Below, one piece after another: positions 5,347 through 5,366 of a stretch of 5,366 nucleotides of DNA; the stretch's first letter is position 1, and the number at the start of each line of letters is the position of its first letter. The position numbers and the translations under genes were made by a program. Source of the stretch: Candidatus Nitrosymbiomonas sp. GTDB taxonomy: Bacteria; Sysuimicrobiota; Sysuimicrobiia; Sysuimicrobiales; Humicultoraceae. Where the stretch lies: assembly GCA_020724185.1 (NCBI GenBank), contig DYHL01000048.1:8475-13840 (forward strand), in the 5' to 3' direction. Below the pieces are notes generated by a model that worked only from the letters and a program-made list of their open reading frames with translations, was not told the DNA's origin and ran no database searches.

Positions 5347-5366
5347 GGGATTTTCGTCGGTCGAAG

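Overview
This is a high-GC bacterial chromosomal window. It holds a tightly packed plus-strand block (1-3972) followed by a minus-strand block (3977 to the right edge). The species cannot be named. Pointers are the heavy G/C third-position bias, frequent GTG starts, a periplasmic-type binding protein with a cleavable rather than lipoprotein signal, and a PilX-like pilus protein. Together these fit a diderm, high-GC and perhaps deep-branching lineage. That is inference.

Plus strand: the 3' part of a TehB-like class I SAM methyltransferase (1-501), a BtuF-type substrate-binding protein (501-1388), a BtuD-type ABC ATPase with an extra C-terminal domain (1378-2667), cytidylate kinase cmk (2664-3359) and a PlsC-type 1-acylglycerol-3-phosphate acyltransferase (3349-3972). 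Every junction is an overlap (1, 11, 4 and 11 nt), so the five genes look like one translationally coupled transcript. The binding protein and ATPase are two thirds of a cobalamin (or related metal-chelate) importer. The BtuC-type permease is not between or directly after them. cmk followed by plsC is a common housekeeping pair, and here it is attached to the transport genes.

Minus strand: a VapBC-type toxin-antitoxin pair (Phd/YefM-family antitoxin 4635-4396, PIN toxin 4393-3977) converges on plsC with only 4 nt between the stop codons. A short repeat and palindrome region upstream of the antitoxin (4656-4672) is a candidate operator. Further right is a PilX-like type IV pilus minor component (stop at 4729, start near 5274, frame open to the window edge). 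The last 90 bases hold a perfect 8-bp hairpin.

I see no RNA gene, CRISPR array, transposase or riboswitch. Nothing here proves a new system. The most useful leads are the accessory domain on the BtuD-like ATPase, the missing permease, and the toxin-antitoxin pair sitting directly after plsC.
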